Origin: FW021-bin31 sp964467635
GTDB lineage: Bacteria; Bacteroidota; Bacteroidia; Chitinophagales; Chitinophagaceae
NCBI GenBank assembly: GCA_964467635.1
Contig: CAYXRN010000002.1
Coordinates: forward strand, 1 to 64,000
Direction: 5' to 3'
Length of the DNA: 64,000 nucleotides
Position numbers and translations under genes: made by a program. The notes beneath the pieces were generated by a model. The model did no database searches, was not told the origin of the DNA, and was given only the letters and a program-made list of their open reading frames with translations. Below, in pieces: positions 1-8,776 of this stretch. Numbering within the stretch: position 1 is the first letter of the stretch; the number at the start of each line of letters is the position of its first letter.

Positions 1-195
1 GTTTCCAAGCCTTTGCCATGGAAAGGCATTTTTTCCAGTTTGTGCCATATTGAAACCGACCTGCTGCGCGATTAAAGGTCCTTGGTTGTTGCTCTTCAGC
101 ATATTAAAAAGCGATGGAATACGCGACTGCCCTATATAGTTTCAAAACTTTTTCCGATCTTGCAGCCGAATATTTTCGAACAGATAAATTGAATA

Positions 196-1167
196 ATGAA
201 CCATTTCCTTTCTGTAACCAATGTGGATAATATTTCAAAGTTAATAGATAGCGCCAAAGCGTATAAACAGAACCCCACAGCAGACAAGCTGCTTGGACGA
301 CATCGTACGCTGGGGATGCTGTTTTTCAATCCAAGCATGCGCACCCGTATCAGCACACAGGTTGCTGCCAGGAATCTGGGAATGGAAGTGGTTGTTTTCA
401 ACATTGATAAGGAAGGCTGGCAACTCGAGTTTGACGATGGGGTGGTGATGAACGGAAACAAATCGGAGCATGTGAAAGAAGCAGCCGCAGTAATGGGGCA
501 ATATTTTGATATTCTGGCTATCCGCACTTTCCCGGGTTTAAAAAACAGGGAAGAAGATTATCAGGAAAAATACATTTCTCAGTTCGTAAAATACACAGGA
601 ATCCCTATAATCAGTCTGGAAAGTGCCACGTTGCATCCCTTGCAAAGCCTGGCAGACCTACTGACTATTACCGAATATTATGACTTTGCAAAGGCTGGGA
701 AAAAGCCAAAGGTCGTACTGTCCTGGGCGCCCCATACCCGTGCCTTGCCCCAATCGGTAGCCAATTCCTTCGCCGAATGGGTCAATGCCTGGGATAAGAC
801 CAATTTTGTAATCACGCATCCTTCTTCCGGCGGGTATGAGCTGGATGAAAAATTTACCAGGGGAGCCAAAATAGAATACAATCAAGAGAAAGCATTGGAA
901 GGGGCCGACTTTGTTTATGTAAAAAACTGGTCCTCCTACCACGATTATGGACGGGTAAGTGACACAGAAAACACCCGAATGTTAACCATAGATAAACTGC
1001 GCAATACCAACCAGGCTAAAGTGATGCACTGTTTGCCGGTGAGGCGTAACCTGGTCATCTCAGATGAGGTACTGGACAGTTCTCAATCCATTGTGGTGGA
1101 GGAGGCGGGTAATCGGGTTTGGGCCGCACAAGCGGTGTTGGCGGCCATTTTGAAAAACAAATTATAA
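196..1167 (+). CDS. argF': N-succinylornithine (or N-acetylornithine) carbamoyltransferase ArgF'
   Basis: This transferase moves the carbamoyl group from carbamoyl phosphate to an N-acylated ornithine in the cytoplasmic acylated arginine pathway. The 323-residue protein has the carbamoyl-phosphate motif SMRTR (47-51), HPLQ (147-150) and the HCLPVRRN motif (278-285) typical of the acylornithine branch rather than of plain ornithine carbamoyltransferase. The loop residue that sets acyl specificity (Pro90 in the Bacteroides fragilis succinylornithine enzyme, Glu92 in the Xanthomonas acetylornithine enzyme) is Ser90 here, in NKSEH. Published mutant work on the Xanthomonas enzyme favours succinylornithine for small residues at this site, so a succinylated pathway is inferred. 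It is first in the argF'-B-E-H run; the ATG start gives the usual family length. Confidence 0.93.
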   Translation: MNHFLSVTNVDNISKLIDSAKAYKQNPTADKLLGRHRTLGMLFFNPSMRTRISTQVAARNLGMEVVVFNIDKEGWQLEFDDGVVMNGNKSEHVKEAAAVMGQYFDILAIRTFPGLKNREEDYQEKYISQFVKYTGIPIISLESATLHPLQSLADLLTITEYYDFAKAGKKPKVVLSWAPHTRALPQSVANSFAEWVNAWDKTNFVITHPSSGGYELDEKFTRGAKIEYNQEKALEGADFVYVKNWSSYHDYGRVSDTENTRMLTIDKLRNTNQAKVMHCLPVRRNLVISDEVLDSSQSIVVEEAGNRVWAAQAVLAAILKNKL

Positions 1168-1202
1168 AAATTCAGGACCCCGTTGTATTTTGTGCCCCGA
1201 AA

Positions 1203-2045
1203 ATGGCCGAGAAGATAGATAACGAAATGGAGCATTTGGTAAATTCGCAGCCGAAAACCCGACTACTGGTTGTCAAAGTCGGGGGAAACGTGATCAACGA
1301 TGAGGTCGCCTTGGATGCTTTTCTAAAAAATTTCTCCAGGATTGAAGGAAAAAAAATCCTGGTGCATGGAGGAGGAAAGAAGGCCTCCGAAATAGGGGAG
1401 AAACTGGGTATCGTTTCTCACTATGTAGATGGGAGGAGGATAACTGATCAAGCAACTATTGATTTAGTTACCATGGTGTATGGGGGGTTAGTCAATAAAA
1501 AAATCGTAGCCCGGTTACAGGCGTTTGGATGCAATGCATTAGGACTGACTGGAGCGGACGCCAACAGCATACCCGCTGACAGAAGACCGGTAAAGGAGAT
1601 AGATTATGGGTTTGTAGGCGATATTGAAAATGAAAAGCTGAATGTAACAGGACTGAAGCTCTTTTTAGGAAAAAACCTGGTCCCCGTTTTCGCGCCGTTG
1701 ACCCATGACAACAAGGGACAGATACTCAATACCAATGCTGATACAATTGCTGCGGCGTTGGCAGTAGCCTTGGCCAGACATTTCGACGTAAGACTGATGT
1801 ACTGTTTTGAGAAAAAAGGGGTTTTAAAAGATGTCAATAATGAAGAGGACGTCGTCCCGCTTATCAATAAAGAAATATATAAAAAGATGCTGGCTGAAAA
1901 TAAATTGACCGAAGGAATCTTACCGAAACTGCACAATGCTTTCCAGGCGATTGACAAAGGCGTAAGCAGTGTGCTGATAGGTCATGCCACCGAAGTGATA
2001 AAAAATTCCGGAGCTAAAGTTTCCGGTACACTGATAAAGTCATAA
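1203..2045 (+). CDS. argB: N-acyl-glutamate kinase (acetyl/succinylglutamate kinase)
   Basis: ArgB phosphorylates N-acylglutamate in the second step of arginine synthesis. The amino acid kinase fold shows as the phosphate loop VKVGGN near residue 25, VHGGGKKASE near 57, a GLTGADAN segment, and NTNADTIAAALA for substrate and nucleotide binding. The frame stays open upstream into the end of argF', but the ATG at 1203 gives a normal 280-residue protein and falls 35 bases after the argF' stop, so it is preferred to an upstream non-ATG start. It sits between argF' and argE. If ArgF' is the succinyl type, the natural substrate would be N-succinylglutamate; that is inference. Confidence 0.93.
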   Translation: MAEKIDNEMEHLVNSQPKTRLLVVKVGGNVINDEVALDAFLKNFSRIEGKKILVHGGGKKASEIGEKLGIVSHYVDGRRITDQATIDLVTMVYGGLVNKKIVARLQAFGCNALGLTGADANSIPADRRPVKEIDYGFVGDIENEKLNVTGLKLFLGKNLVPVFAPLTHDNKGQILNTNADTIAAALAVALARHFDVRLMYCFEKKGVLKDVNNEEDVVPLINKEIYKKMLAENKLTEGILPKLHNAFQAIDKGVSSVLIGHATEVIKNSGAKVSGTLIKS

Positions 2046-2162
2046 AATGAGTTGGATAAAAGTAAATATATTCCGTCTTCTTCCACCACCCCTTTGGGGG
2101 TAATAGTGATATGTTGCGGCCTGATAGCCGACTAAAGAAAGACTAAAAATTATTTACTTTAA

Positions 2163-2179
2163 ACCTGTATGAAACAGGT
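2163..2179 (+). promoter_or_regulatory. inverted repeat before argE
   Basis: Perfect arms ACCTGT and ACAGGT are separated by ATGAA and lie 18 bases before the argE ATG. A TTTACTTTA element at about 2153 resembles the -7 box, which would place the repeat at or just after the transcription start. An operator or short leader hairpin is possible. No regulator is known from the sequence. Confidence 0.35.
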
Positions 2180-2197
2180 ACAAAACACAACTCAAAA

Positions 2198-3262
2198 ATG
2201 AATACAGACCTTTTATACCGGGATGCGGTCGTCTTATTAAAACAGCTTATTTCCACACCTTCATTCAGCCGGGAGGAGGATCAAACCGCCTCGCTCTTAT
2301 GCAATTTTTTAGGGGAATCCCACATTATACACAACCGTGCGGGAAACAATGTCTGGGCAGTCAATAAGCATTTTGATCCTTCCAAACCCACGATTTTGCT
2401 CAATTCACATCATGACACGGTTAAACCCAATAGCGCTTATACCAGAGATCCTTTTACCCCATCTGAGGAAGAGGGCCGACTTTACGGATTGGGCAGTAAC
2501 GATGCGGGAGGATGTGTTGTTTCCTTACTGGCTGCTTTCCGGCATTTTTATGAAAAAGAAAATCTAGCGTACAATTTGGCCATTGCCATTACCGCAGAAG
2601 AAGAAAATTCCGGTAGTGGCGGAATAGAAAGTATTTTGCACGAACTGCCGCAAGATATCGCGTTTGCAATTGTAGGAGAGCCCACTTTAACCGATATAGC
2701 TATTGCCGAAAAGGGATTGATGGTACTGGATTGTACGGCGCATGGAGTTGCCGGGCATGCTGCACGGGAAGAAGGGGACAATGCCATTCACCATGCTATA
2801 GAAGACATCCGATGGTTTGGGAACTATCAATTTCCTAAGGTTTCTGAAACGCTCGGACCTGTAAAAATGACCGTTTCTGTTATCAGGGCGGGAGAGCTTC
2901 ATAATATGGTACCTTCTGTATGCAGTTTTACCGTGGATGTCCGTGTGACCGATGTTTACACCCACGAAGACATTTTGGCTATTATTAAGCAACATGTAAA
3001 AAGTGATGTCAAACCCCGCTCCATGCGAATGCGCTCTTCCGCTATAGATAAGGATCATCCCATCGTAAAAGCGGCCTTAAAGATCGGTAAGAAAACCTAC
3101 GGATCGCCTACCACTTCCGACCAGGCCCTGATACCGTTTCCCTCTGCCAAAATCGGCCCGGGGGATTCCGCCCGCTCTCACAGTGCCGATGAATTTATCT
3201 GGCTCCGGGAAATCAAAGAAGGTATTGTCGCCTATATTAGCATACTGGAAGAGGTAATTTAA
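2198..3262 (+). CDS. argE: M20 family acylornithine deacylase
   Basis: A zinc-dependent deacylase that removes the acyl group from acylornithine to free ornithine or citrulline late in the pathway. The 354-residue protein has M20 metal sites: HHD at 71-73, Asp102 in GSNDAGG, and the catalytic Glu pair in TAEEEN (132-137). The C-terminal zinc histidine is in SARSHSADE. The dimerisation domain lies between about residues 170 and 280. Its place between argB and argH supports the arginine role over other M20 peptidases. About 150 bases separate it from argB, with a hairpin-forming ACCCC/GGGGGT pair and a short inverted repeat, so it may have its own promoter. Confidence 0.9.
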   Translation: MNTDLLYRDAVVLLKQLISTPSFSREEDQTASLLCNFLGESHIIHNRAGNNVWAVNKHFDPSKPTILLNSHHDTVKPNSAYTRDPFTPSEEEGRLYGLGSNDAGGCVVSLLAAFRHFYEKENLAYNLAIAITAEEENSGSGGIESILHELPQDIAFAIVGEPTLTDIAIAEKGLMVLDCTAHGVAGHAAREEGDNAIHHAIEDIRWFGNYQFPKVSETLGPVKMTVSVIRAGELHNMVPSVCSFTVDVRVTDVYTHEDILAIIKQHVKSDVKPRSMRMRSSAIDKDHPIVKAALKIGKKTYGSPTTSDQALIPFPSAKIGPGDSARSHSADEFIWLREIKEGIVAYISILEEVI

Positions 3263-3292
3263 TTACTTTTGAAAATTCTAAAAATAACGCCC

Positions 3293-4627
3293 ATGAAACT
3301 TTGGCAAAAAGATAAAAAAGCCCTGGATGAAGTAGATCGGTTTACGGTAGGAAACGACCGCGAAATGGACCTGTATTTAGCGCCTTTTGACATATTGGGA
3401 TCTTTAGCCCACATTACCATGCTGGAGTCGGTCGGACTGCTTTCGGCCGAGGAACTAGAAAAACTGTCCGGCGTGCTTAAAGATATTTATCGTGAAGTGC
3501 AGACCGGTAACTTTCAGCTTGAAGATGATGTGGAAGATATTCATTCGCAGATTGAGCTACTGCTTACCCGCAGATTGGGAGATGCCGGAAAAAAAGTCCA
3601 TAGCGGACGTTCGCGAAATGATCAGGTAATGGTTGACCTAAAGCTTTACCTGCGGGATGAACTTGAACGGTTGGTAAAGGAGGTTGAATCTTATTTTGGC
3701 CAGCTCCTGGCGTTAAGCGAACAATACAAATATCTCTATCTCCCCGGATATACGCATTTACAAATAGCCATGCCATCCTCTTTTGGACTATGGTTTGGCG
3801 CTTACGCGGAAAGCTTGGTAGATGATATGATCACCCTGCACGCTGCTTACAGGATAGTAAATAAAAACCCCTTGGGTTCGGCGGCAGGGTATGGATCCTC
3901 TTTCCCACTGAATCGAAAAATGACAACTAATCTTTTAGGATTTGAAGACCTTAATTACAATGTGGTCTATGCACAGATGGGTAGAGGAAAAACCGAGCGG
4001 ATTGTAGGGCAAGCGTTATCCAACATCGCGGCTACGCTTTCAAAAATGGCAATGGATGTTTGCTTGTTTATGAATCAAAACTTTGGCTTTGTTCGTTTTC
4101 CCGACGAACTAACTACCGGTTCTTCCATTATGCCACATAAGAAGAACCCCGATGTGTTTGAACTTATCCGCTCGCACTGCAACAAAATAAAAGCACTACC
4201 CAATGAACTGACCATGATGACTACCAATCTGCCTTCAGGTTACCATCGTGATCTGCAATTGTTAAAAGAAAATTTATTTCCCGCATTTAAGAATTTAAAA
4301 GACTGTCTCTCTATGGCTTCATTAATGTTTGCTCATATGGAAATCAGTAAAGACATACTTAAGGATGAAAAATATAAATATCTTTTCAGTGTAGAAGAAG
4401 TAAATAAACTGGTCCTGCAAGGCATTCCTTTCCGGGACGCTTATAAGAAGATTGGTCGGGCTATAGAGAGTGGAGATTTCAATTATTCAACCAAAATACA
4501 CCATACGCACGAAGGCAGTATGGGCAATTTATGCAACGCGGAAATTAAAAAAATGATGGATAACGTACTAAAGCAATTTGATTTTGAAAAGGTGCACAAA
4601 GCCTTGGATGCTTTGATCAAGGATTGA
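3293..4627 (+). CDS. argH: argininosuccinate lyase
   Basis: ArgH splits argininosuccinate into arginine and fumarate, the last step of arginine synthesis. The fumarase/aspartase superfamily signature appears as GSSIMPHKKNP, with SGRSRNDQV and the TxxHLQ-type segment YTHLQIAMP also present. The ATG at 3293 (MKLWQKDKK) is chosen over a TTG eight codons upstream because family members start this way; this gives 444 residues. It follows argE by 30 bases and its stop overlaps a possible TTG of the next frame, so the operon probably continues into, or ends just before, the TlpA-like gene. Confidence 0.95.
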   Translation: MKLWQKDKKALDEVDRFTVGNDREMDLYLAPFDILGSLAHITMLESVGLLSAEELEKLSGVLKDIYREVQTGNFQLEDDVEDIHSQIELLLTRRLGDAGKKVHSGRSRNDQVMVDLKLYLRDELERLVKEVESYFGQLLALSEQYKYLYLPGYTHLQIAMPSSFGLWFGAYAESLVDDMITLHAAYRIVNKNPLGSAAGYGSSFPLNRKMTTNLLGFEDLNYNVVYAQMGRGKTERIVGQALSNIAATLSKMAMDVCLFMNQNFGFVRFPDELTTGSSIMPHKKNPDVFELIRSHCNKIKALPNELTMMTTNLPSGYHRDLQLLKENLFPAFKNLKDCLSMASLMFAHMEISKDILKDEKYKYLFSVEEVNKLVLQGIPFRDAYKKIGRAIESGDFNYSTKIHHTHEGSMGNLCNAEIKKMMDNVLKQFDFEKVHKALDALIKD

Positions 4628-4647
4628 ATAATCAAAAACGATTGAAA

Positions 4648-5898
4648 ATGAAAAATTATTTTCTTTCCATACTATCAATCTACCTGTTTGTCTTCTCAGG
4701 CTGTCGAAACATGGAGAACCGTCATATTTTACAAGCGGGTACATGGCGAGGGGTGCTGCATCGTTCCGATGGTATGGGTATCCCTTTTAACTTTGTGGTA
4801 CAAGATAGTGGAGAAATATTGTATATAAAAAATGGAGCGGGAAGATTGAAAGTGGATAGCATTCGTTATGAAAAAGATTCTGTTTTCATTCATATGCCAT
4901 TTTTTAATTCTGATTTTTTAGCTTCTTTCCGGAAAGACGGAAGTTTAAAAGGACAATGGATAAAACATTATCCGGATACCAACCGCGTCTTGGGTTTTAC
5001 AGCGGAGCCCCATACCTCCTATCGCATTACGCCAACGCCCCGACCGGCAGCATATAACGTGACCGGGCGCTGGCGCGCTACTTTTTTTAGTCCGGGAACA
5101 GGCGATTCTTCAAGAGCCGTTGGGGAGTTCCAACAGAAAGACAATGCTCTTACCGGTACCTTTTTAACCAAATACGGAGATTATAGATACCTGGAAGGTG
5201 TGGTCAGTGGCGATTCCCTTTTTCTTTCGACTTTTGACGGATCACACATCTATCTTTTTGAAGCAGCGATCAAAGACGACACTACCATTGCCAACGGCGT
5301 ATACTACGCAGGCTTTCAGGGAAAAGAAAACTGGACGGCTATCAAAGACAGTGTGGCCAGTTTGCCTGATCCGTTTTCCATAACCACCTATAAACCAGGT
5401 ATGGATCAGCTGGATTTCACCTTCCCTGATTTAAACGGAGACCCGGTTTCAATTTCCGATAAGCAATTTGAAAACAAAGTAGTCATTGTTCAAATTTTGG
5501 GATCCTGGTGCCCCAATTGTATGGACGAAACCCGATTCTTAAGCAATTGGCACAAGCAAAATAAGAGCAAGGATATTGCCGTGGTCGGTCTCTGCTATGA
5601 ACGTTCTTCAGTCTTTCAGGAAGCCGTGAATAGTGTAATGACTTTCAAAAAACGCTTTGACGTGCGCTATCCGTTACTGATTACAGGAGTGGCATTAAAT
5701 GATCCCCAGCTAATGGAGAAGACCCTGCCCCAATTGGAACATTTTATTAGTTTTCCGACAACGATTTTTCTCAATAAAAAAGGTGAAATAGCAACAATAC
5801 ATGCCGGGTTCGCCGGGCCAGGGACCGGTTCTCATTTCCAAGCGTATAAAAAAGAATTTAATCATATTGTGGACTCCCTGCTCAACATACCGCAGTAA
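4648..5898 (+). CDS. TlpA-like thioredoxin-fold lipoprotein
   Basis: Probable envelope thiol-disulfide oxidoreductase. The N-terminus (MKNYFLSILSIYLF...) ends in a lipobox-like FSGC near residue 20, so it should be lipid-anchored and face the periplasm. The C-terminal half is an AhpC/TlpA thioredoxin domain with the redox motif WCPNC at 287-291, followed by the cis-proline region SFPTTIFLNKKGEI. The N-terminal 240 residues are beta-rich and resemble the unassigned domain found before TlpA domains in Bacteroidota. The ATG at 4648 is chosen because it gives a proper signal peptide; an upstream TTG at 4624 overlaps argH. The substrate is unknown. Confidence 0.85.
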   Translation: MKNYFLSILSIYLFVFSGCRNMENRHILQAGTWRGVLHRSDGMGIPFNFVVQDSGEILYIKNGAGRLKVDSIRYEKDSVFIHMPFFNSDFLASFRKDGSLKGQWIKHYPDTNRVLGFTAEPHTSYRITPTPRPAAYNVTGRWRATFFSPGTGDSSRAVGEFQQKDNALTGTFLTKYGDYRYLEGVVSGDSLFLSTFDGSHIYLFEAAIKDDTTIANGVYYAGFQGKENWTAIKDSVASLPDPFSITTYKPGMDQLDFTFPDLNGDPVSISDKQFENKVVIVQILGSWCPNCMDETRFLSNWHKQNKSKDIAVVGLCYERSSVFQEAVNSVMTFKKRFDVRYPLLITGVALNDPQLMEKTLPQLEHFISFPTTIFLNKKGEIATIHAGFAGPGTGSHFQAYKKEFNHIVDSLLNIPQ

Positions 5899-5946
5899 AT
5901 GACGATTTTCTCTTCAGTACTTATCAGATCCTACCTTTCTTTTTCT

Positions 5947-5954
5947 TAATTTTG
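5947..5954 (+). promoter_or_regulatory. Bacteroidota -7 box for TPR gene
   Basis: TAATTTTG matches the TAnnTTTG consensus exactly and lies 35 bases before the ATG at 5990. No second gene start competes for it. Confidence 0.55.
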
Positions 5955-5989
5955 TAAATTCATTTTAATTTGCCGAGAATCGATCCTTT

Positions 5990-6637
5990 ATGATACGCAA
6001 ACTTTTTTTGACATACCGCCTGCACCTGGGTATTCTCTTTTTGCTGTTGGGAATACTGATTAATTTTACATCGGGCATTAATCTGGCCTGGATATTTTAC
6101 CTAGTGGCGTTGATTCTGATATTTACGCATTTTTTCCTCGGCCCGCTGGGCCTGGCACAGGGGTATTTAGAAGAGGGGGACCTGGAAGGCGCGGAGGTTA
6201 TCCTGAAAAAAATACAATTTCCCGGACTATTATACAAGCCGATCCGCTCCACTTATTATTTTTTAAAGTCCATTATCGCCAGCACCAAACAAAACCTGGA
6301 TGAGGCGGAAGACTACATGCAAAAATGTGTTTCTCTTGGCACGCCAATGAAAGAAGTGCAGGCACAGGCTTATTTTCAGTTGGGAAATATCTCTTACCAG
6401 AAAAGTAACATGAAAAAAGCCAATGAATATTTGAAAAAAGCCGTTAGCGCAGGTTTACCCGACCGAGAAAGTAAAGCCGCAGCCTATCTGCAATTGGCTT
6501 CTATTGCTATGGCCAGAAGAGACTTTAAGGGAGTAAGACGTTATCATAAGCTATGTAAAGACCAAAATCCGACATCTACGGAGGTAGTCACACAGCTCAA
6601 ACAACTGGATAAATATTTGCCACGTATGCCGGGATAG
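5990..6637 (+). CDS. membrane-anchored tetratricopeptide repeat protein
   Basis: A 215-residue protein with two closely spaced N-terminal membrane helices (about residues 12-30 and 33-53), followed by a soluble region of TPR-like helical pairs. The repeats are visible as AQGYLEEGDLEGAEVIL, QAYFQLGNISYQKSNMKKANEYLKKA and AAYLQLASIAMARRDF. Such proteins usually act as scaffolds at the inner membrane. No catalytic motif is visible and no specific partner is evident from neighbours. The start is supported by a consensus -7 box 35 bases upstream. Function unassigned. Confidence 0.8.
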   Translation: MIRKLFLTYRLHLGILFLLLGILINFTSGINLAWIFYLVALILIFTHFFLGPLGLAQGYLEEGDLEGAEVILKKIQFPGLLYKPIRSTYYFLKSIIASTKQNLDEAEDYMQKCVSLGTPMKEVQAQAYFQLGNISYQKSNMKKANEYLKKAVSAGLPDRESKAAAYLQLASIAMARRDFKGVRRYHKLCKDQNPTSTEVVTQLKQLDKYLPRMPG

Positions 6638-6727
6638 TGACGGGCAGTTGGGCCGCCGTTATAGGCTTTCGCTCATCAAAAAAGCCGCCGATGTAGGTTA
6701 ATCACTTGGGGGAAGAGACGAATGGGG

Positions 6728-7153
6728 TTATTTGCTGTCTTTCGTTTTTCCCATTTCAAGGATAACCTTGTATTCTTTTGGACGAATGAGACAAACAGAC
6801 AAGCGAGACTGGCGGATAAGAGACAACTCCTGCAACCGGTTATCCGCTTTCATCTCTTTTAAAGAGACTGGTTCTTTGAACGGTTTTACCGGTTTAATAT
6901 CTACCGCTACCCAGCGGTCATCTGGCGTTGTGGGATCTTGGTACGCTTCTTTAATCACCTTTGCCAGTCCCACGATTTCTAATCCTTTGTTGCTGTGATA
7001 AAAGAATACCTTATCTCCGTTCTTCATAGCCTTTAAATTGTTACGTGCCTGGTAGTTGCGTACGCCGTCCCAAAACGTTTGTCCATCTTCCACCAACTGA
7101 TCCCAGGAATATTTAAAAGGCTCGGATTTTACTAACCAGTAGTTCATCTGCAT
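6728..7153 (-). CDS. EVE domain protein
   Basis: A compact 141-residue protein that is almost entirely one EVE domain, a PUA-like fold known to bind modified bases in nucleic acids. The hallmark start NYWLVKSEPFKYSWDQL, the WDGVRNYQARNNLK segment and GDKVFFYHSN are all present. Family members of this length are common stand-alone proteins; a role in RNA or modified-DNA binding is known for relatives, not shown here. Either the ATG at 7153 or the one two codons later (7147, MNYWLV) could be used; the second matches the family better. It is transcribed away from the TPR gene and sits alone. Confidence 0.9.
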   Translation of the reverse strand: MQMNYWLVKSEPFKYSWDQLVEDGQTFWDGVRNYQARNNLKAMKNGDKVFFYHSNKGLEIVGLAKVIKEAYQDPTTPDDRWVAVDIKPVKPFKEPVSLKEMKADNRLQELSLIRQSRLSVCLIRPKEYKVILEMGKTKDSK

Positions 7154-7213
7154 TTAAAATTTAAAAGTCCGATAAAAGTGATTTTCTTAGGTCCCTGAAA
7201 CGGCAACACTTGT

Positions 7214-7942
7214 TCACCATCCATTCGCCAATACATCGGCCAGGTGCAGGCATTTCAAGCCTAGCTTTTTTTGTTTAATATATCCTTCGAGCTGCATCAG
7301 GCAGGAAAGGTCTGTAGAAATGATATATTCGGCCCCTGTTTCTGCTGCATTAGTGACTTTTTGATCCGCCATACCAATAGAAATCGGTTCATATTTAACC
7401 GCAAAAGTTCCCCCGAAACCGCAACAGGTTTCCACATCATTCATTTCGCGTAGTTCAAGTCCCCGCACATGGGCAAGCAGCTTGCGAGGTTCCTTTTTTA
7501 TTTTACATTCCCGGAGGCCCGCACAGGAATCATGATAAGTAGCGATGGCGTTCAACGTAGCCCCCACATCAGCAACCTGTAATACGTTTACCAGAAATTC
7601 TGAAAATTCGAAAAGGTTTTTTTGCACTTCCTTCATTTCATTATGGATTGCGGAATTGCCAAACAATTTTCCATAATAATTACGTACATACCCAGTACAG
7701 GACGCGCTCGGAGAAACGATATAATCGTAGGTATGAATATCCTTCAAAAACTTCTTTCCAACGGTTTGAGCCTCTTTCCAATAACCTGCATTAAAGGCCG
7801 GTTGTCCGCAACACGTCTGTTCCGGGTTATATTGTACCCGGCAACCTAAGCGTTCTAACACTTTAATCATGTTAAAAGCCGTTTCCGGATAGATCTGATC
7901 GACAAAACAGGGAATGAAAAGCGATACATTCAAATGTTCCAT
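7214..7942 (-). CDS. lutA: LutA/YkgE-type (Fe-S)-binding oxidoreductase subunit
   Basis: A 242-residue protein with two cysteine-rich CCG domains: CCGQPAFN in the first half and CCGFGGTFAVKYEP in the second, each with an upstream cysteine (FIPCFVDQ and YHDSCAGLREC). In Bacillus LutA works with LutB and LutC to oxidise L-lactate; the CCG domains hold an iron-sulfur cofactor. No lutB or lutC lies beside it, so lactate oxidation is suggested by family only. The start MEHLNVSLFIPCFVD matches family members, and an exact promoter lies just upstream inside the ribH-proximal gap. Confidence 0.85.
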   Translation of the reverse strand: MEHLNVSLFIPCFVDQIYPETAFNMIKVLERLGCRVQYNPEQTCCGQPAFNAGYWKEAQTVGKKFLKDIHTYDYIVSPSASCTGYVRNYYGKLFGNSAIHNEMKEVQKNLFEFSEFLVNVLQVADVGATLNAIATYHDSCAGLRECKIKKEPRKLLAHVRGLELREMNDVETCCGFGGTFAVKYEPISIGMADQKVTNAAETGAEYIISTDLSCLMQLEGYIKQKKLGLKCLHLADVLANGW

Positions 7943-7958
7943 GAAAGTAATTATGCCC

Positions 7959-7966
7959 CAAACTTA
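7959..7966 (-). promoter_or_regulatory. promoter of lutA-type gene
   Basis: On the minus strand TAAGTTTG matches TAnnTTTG, and a TTTG lies exactly 19 bases further upstream. The box is 17 bases before the ATG at 7942, so the gene is likely transcribed separately from ribH. Confidence 0.6.
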
Positions 7967-7996
7967 CAGCAAAAACAGCTAAGATCAAAGATCAAC

Positions 7997-8491
7997 TTAT
8001 TTCAAGTTGCGGTTGAATGCAATCATTTGGAGCGCGGTGAGTGCGGCCTCCTTGCCTTTATGTCCATGTGCCCCGCCTATGCGTTCCCTGGCTTGTTCGG
8101 CATCATCTACCGTGAGAACACCGAAAATAACCGGTACCGGCAGCGCAAGGTTTAACCGGGTTATTCCCTCAGTTACAGCCTGGCAGACATAATCAAAATG
8201 GGGCGTTTCCCCTTTGATCACGCAACCAAAAGCAACGATGGCGTCCGGTTGTTTTTCCGAGCCGTGGGTTGCTTCGTAGTAGCGCCGACAGGCAAAGGGA
8301 AGTTCAAAAGATCCGGGAACCTGCATAACGCTGGTTTTGGTAATGCCGTTGTCTCTAAGGGTACCCAGGCATCCCTTAACCAGTTCATCAACGATAAAGT
8401 CATTCCATTGGGTGTAAATTACCCCAATGCTGGCATCCGACAAACGGGTTTCCCCGGCGGTATCAAGTAATGAATTGTTGTGTACGGACAT
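7997..8491 (-). CDS. ribH: 6,7-dimethyl-8-ribityllumazine synthase
   Basis: Catalyses the penultimate step of riboflavin synthesis, joining the ribityl-aminouracil to dihydroxybutanone phosphate. Family landmarks in the 164-residue sequence include the VPGSFELPFACRRY segment, FGCVIKGETPHFDYVC (ring-binding region) and the conserved histidine in GGAHGHKGKEAA near the C-terminus. Length is normal for the icosahedral or pentameric enzyme. Other rib genes are not nearby. It lies downstream of the YfgM-like gene on the same strand after a 285-base gap. In Bacteroidota, ribH is often found near recF and this TPR gene, as here. Confidence 0.95.
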   Translation of the reverse strand: MSVHNNSLLDTAGETRLSDASIGVIYTQWNDFIVDELVKGCLGTLRDNGITKTSVMQVPGSFELPFACRRYYEATHGSEKQPDAIVAFGCVIKGETPHFDYVCQAVTEGITRLNLALPVPVIFGVLTVDDAEQARERIGGAHGHKGKEAALTALQMIAFNRNLK

Positions 8492-8776
8492 CTGTTATGC
8501 GGTTTATATCTGGTCGGGACAATCCCGGTTTTTAGACCGTAGGGCGTAGACAACGCCTTTTTTCCCGTATTTGAAATTAATTTTCATCTATTGGCTGGCG
8601 ATAAACGAGCGGTGATAGGAACAACAAAATTGGTCGGGGAAATCTCTCCAAATGTAATCATCAGGATAAAGGGCTTGCATTTCGATAACCGAATTGTACT
8701 TATCATCCGATCTCAGCATATAATATAGTAAGCGCAACCTAAACAAAAACAGACAGGCCATTTAGCCCGACGTCCT

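Noticed and set aside
1..75. 3' end of an upstream gene at the left edge
   Set aside because: All three forward frames stop within 135 bases, and none could be tied to a known protein from so short a stretch.
1119..1202. Upstream start of argB inside argF'
   Set aside because: The extra residues are the shifted end of argF'; ATG 1203 gives the normal kinase length.
8530..8570. Terminator-like hairpin GGCGT/ACGCC followed by T residues upstream of ribH
   Set aside because: The T run is on the plus strand while all neighbouring genes are on the minus strand; probably coincidental.
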